6,399 nt of DNA from Bacillota bacterium (GTDB lineage Bacteria; Bacillota; Clostridia; Christensenellales; Borkfalkiaceae). The stretch is from the NCBI GenBank assembly GCA_023403375.1, contig JAEYEN010000113.1, positions 1-6,399 of the forward strand, written 5' to 3'. Shown piece by piece: positions 4,752 to 6,399 of this stretch. The translations under genes were made by a program, and so were the position numbers. The notes beneath the pieces were generated by a model. It was not told where the DNA came from, did not search any database, and was given only the letters and a program-made list of their open reading frames with translations. How positions within the stretch are numbered: the first letter of the stretch is position 1; the number at the start of each line of letters is the position of its first letter.

Positions 4752-6359
4752 ATGCACAATTTAATTACGGGCTCCCTGTTCTTAATGTCGGAAGGTTTGT
4801 CCGTCGGGCTGATTATCGCGGCAGCGGTGATTTTTGCGGCGGGCGGGCTTGTTCTCGGCTGGTTTTTAAAAAACAATTCTTTCAAAAAGAAACAAGGTGA
4901 TATTCAAAAAGTTACCGAAAAAATGCTCGACGACGCCAGGGAAGAGAGCAAAACAATTAAAAAAGAAGCAATTTTAGAGGCGAAAGAACAGGAACTTAAA
5001 ATGCGCAACGACTTCGAGCGCGAATCCAAAGAGAAAAAGGCGGAACTTCAAAGAATAGAAAACCGTCTGAATCAGAAGGAAGACGTGCTTGATAAAAAAG
5101 AAGAAAGTCTGTTAAAGCGCAACGAAGAAACTACAAGACAGCAAAACAGTTTAAAAGACAAGCACGCGGAAATGGATAAAAAACTCGCGGACATCAACAC
5201 TCAACACGATATGATGATTAAAGAGTTTGAAAAAATTTCGCAGATGTCCAGAGACGAAGCAAAAGCGCAACTCATCGAAGCAATTACCGACGAAGCAAAG
5301 CGCGACGCGGCAGGTATGGTTAAAAACATAGAAGCCGAAGCAAAAGAAGAAGGCGAAAGAAAGGCGAAAGAAATCGTAAGCCTTGCCATTCAGAAGTGCA
5401 GCACGGAACAGGCAACCGAAATCACGGTGTCCGTCGTTCCGCTCCCTTCCGACGATATGAAAGCGAGAATTATCGGAAGAGAAGGCAGAAACATCAGAAC
5501 GCTTGAAAACGCAACGGGCATAGAACTTATTATCGACGATACGCCCGAAGTGGTTATCGTGTCGGGTTTTGACCCCGTCAGAAGAGAAGTGGCGAGAATC
5601 GCACTTGAAAAACTTATTCAGGACGGCAGAATTCACCCCGCAAGAATAGAAGAAACGGTCGAAAAAGTCAAAAAAGAACTCGACCAGCAAATTAAAGAGG
5701 CGGGCGAAGCGGCAACTTACGAATGCGGCGTTTTCGGACTTCATCCCGAAATCGTTAAAACGCTCGGCAGACTTAAATTCCGTACGAGTTACGGGCAGAA
5801 CGTGTTAAAACACTCTATCGAAGTTTCGCATCTGGCAGGCGTTATGGCGACCGAACTCGGCGTAGATGTGGCGACCGCAAAACGCGCGGGACTTCTTCAC
5901 GACCTTGGCAAAGCGGTAGACTTTGAAGTTGAAGGCACGCATATGCAGATAGGTGCGGACATCGCTAAAAAATACAGAGAAAATCACGTTATCGTAAACG
6001 CGATTCTGGCGCACCACGGCGACGTGGAAGCAAAAACGATAGAAGCGGTTTTGGTGCAGGCGGCAGACGCCATAAGCGGCGCGCGCCCCGGTGCGAGAAG
6101 AGAAACCACGACCAACTATATCAAACGCTTGCAGAAATTAGAAGAAATTTCTTCCGACTTTAAGGGCGTTGATAAATGTTACGCCATTCAGGCAGGCAGA
6201 GAAGTCAGAGTTCTGGTTAAACCCGAACAGGTTGACGACGCGCAAACGATGTTTTTGGCAAAAGAAATCGCTAAAAAAATCGAGCAGGAAATGGAATATC
6301 CCGGTCAGATTAAAGTTAACGTCATCAGAGAATGGCGTGCAACCGAATACGCTAAATAG
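4752..6359 (+). CDS. rny: Ribonuclease Y, membrane-anchored endoribonuclease
   Basis: RNase Y starts bulk mRNA decay in many Firmicutes by cutting single-stranded RNA from the inner face of the membrane. The 535 residues are slightly above the usual length of about 520. In order: a short N-terminus and one transmembrane helix (about 17-38); a long charged coiled coil rich in K, E and Q (about 45-210); a KH RNA-binding domain with IIGREGRNIRT (240-250); and an HD domain with H354 in LKHSIEV, H383-D384 in LLHDLGK and H421-H422 in AHHGD, followed by ADAISGARPGARRE (438-451). All expected metal ligands appear present. The gene has its own strong promoter and Shine-Dalgarno, separated from recA by 104 bases. 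A cluster of general HD-domain phosphohydrolases is excluded by the KH domain and coiled coil. No frameshift or truncation is seen; the TAG stop is at 6357-6359. Confidence 0.97.
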   Translation: MHNLITGSLFLMSEGLSVGLIIAAAVIFAAGGLVLGWFLKNNSFKKKQGDIQKVTEKMLDDAREESKTIKKEAILEAKEQELKMRNDFERESKEKKAELQRIENRLNQKEDVLDKKEESLLKRNEETTRQQNSLKDKHAEMDKKLADINTQHDMMIKEFEKISQMSRDEAKAQLIEAITDEAKRDAAGMVKNIEAEAKEEGERKAKEIVSLAIQKCSTEQATEITVSVVPLPSDDMKARIIGREGRNIRTLENATGIELIIDDTPEVVIVSGFDPVRREVARIALEKLIQDGRIHPARIEETVEKVKKELDQQIKEAGEAATYECGVFGLHPEIVKTLGRLKFRTSYGQNVLKHSIEVSHLAGVMATELGVDVATAKRAGLLHDLGKAVDFEVEGTHMQIGADIAKKYRENHVIVNAILAHHGDVEAKTIEAVLVQAADAISGARPGARRETTTNYIKRLQKLEEISSDFKGVDKCYAIQAGREVRVLVKPEQVDDAQTMFLAKEIAKKIEQEMEYPGQIKVNVIREWRATEYAK

Positions 6360-6399
6360 TCGAAAGACGATTCAATTTGTTTGATTAAAGCCGCTACTA
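6360..6399. other. Spacer after rny, no gene identified
   Basis: Forty bases remain. GTCGAAAGAC just after the stop could make a three-base stem with a GAAA loop, too weak to call. No T tract, start codon with Shine-Dalgarno or RNA gene is visible before the window ends. Confidence 0.5.

Noticed and set aside
5151..5744. Long reverse-strand frame of 197 codons opposite rny
   Set aside because: It lies antisense to the coiled-coil, KH and linker part of RNase Y, has an F-, R- and C-rich composition typical of antisense shadows, and no Shine-Dalgarno or recognisable domain.
6169..6384. Frame of 71 codons overlapping the 3' end of rny on the same strand
   Set aside because: It is an out-of-frame reading of the intact RNase Y C-terminus with no ribosome-binding site; it extends only a few codons past the rny stop.

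Overview
The window suggests a Bacillota genome, most likely an uncultured or gut-type member of class Clostridia. Gene order is the main evidence: the 3' end of ftsK/spoIIIE, then rimO, pgsA, cinA, recA and rny, all on the + strand, which is a well-known Firmicutes chromosomal neighbourhood. A consensus sigma-A-type promoter, an AGGAGG ribosome-binding site and a membrane-anchored RNase Y fit this. Nothing in the sequence fixes genus or species. I see no mobile element, CRISPR array, tRNA or rRNA: this is core chromosome rather than an accessory island.

Layout. Bases 2-148 hold the last 48 codons of an FtsK/SpoIIIE DNA translocase. Bases 149-404 are a non-coding gap with several layers of repeats: a 12-bp direct repeat copying the ftsK stop region, a bulged inverted repeat enclosing a 15-codon mini-ORF, and five degenerate AT-rich tandem units of 21-25 bp running almost to the rimO ribosome-binding site. 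rimO (405-1721) and pgsA (1718-2293) overlap by ATGA and are translationally coupled. Bases 2294-2420 form a second A-rich gap with 16-bp degenerate repeats and a TATAAT box. cinA (2421-3626) and recA (3643-4647) are 16 bases apart and probably co-transcribed. A short gap with a near-perfect promoter (TTGACA, 17 bases, TACAAT) and a strong Shine-Dalgarno drives rny (4752-6359). The last 40 bases hold no identifiable gene.

Function. These are housekeeping genes: chromosome translocation at division (FtsK), methylthiolation of ribosomal protein S12 (RimO), phosphatidylglycerol synthesis (PgsA), NMN deamidation and pyridine nucleotide salvage (CinA C-terminal domain), homologous recombination (RecA) and mRNA decay initiation at the membrane (RNase Y). 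They do not form one pathway.

Points worth a second look. The CinA N-terminal domain keeps the family's outline but has lost its signature active-site motifs, while its deamidase half is intact. The two long intergenic gaps carry unusual degenerate tandem repeats. recA has no visible promoter or LexA-type box directly upstream. I did not find a convincing new multi-gene system here.
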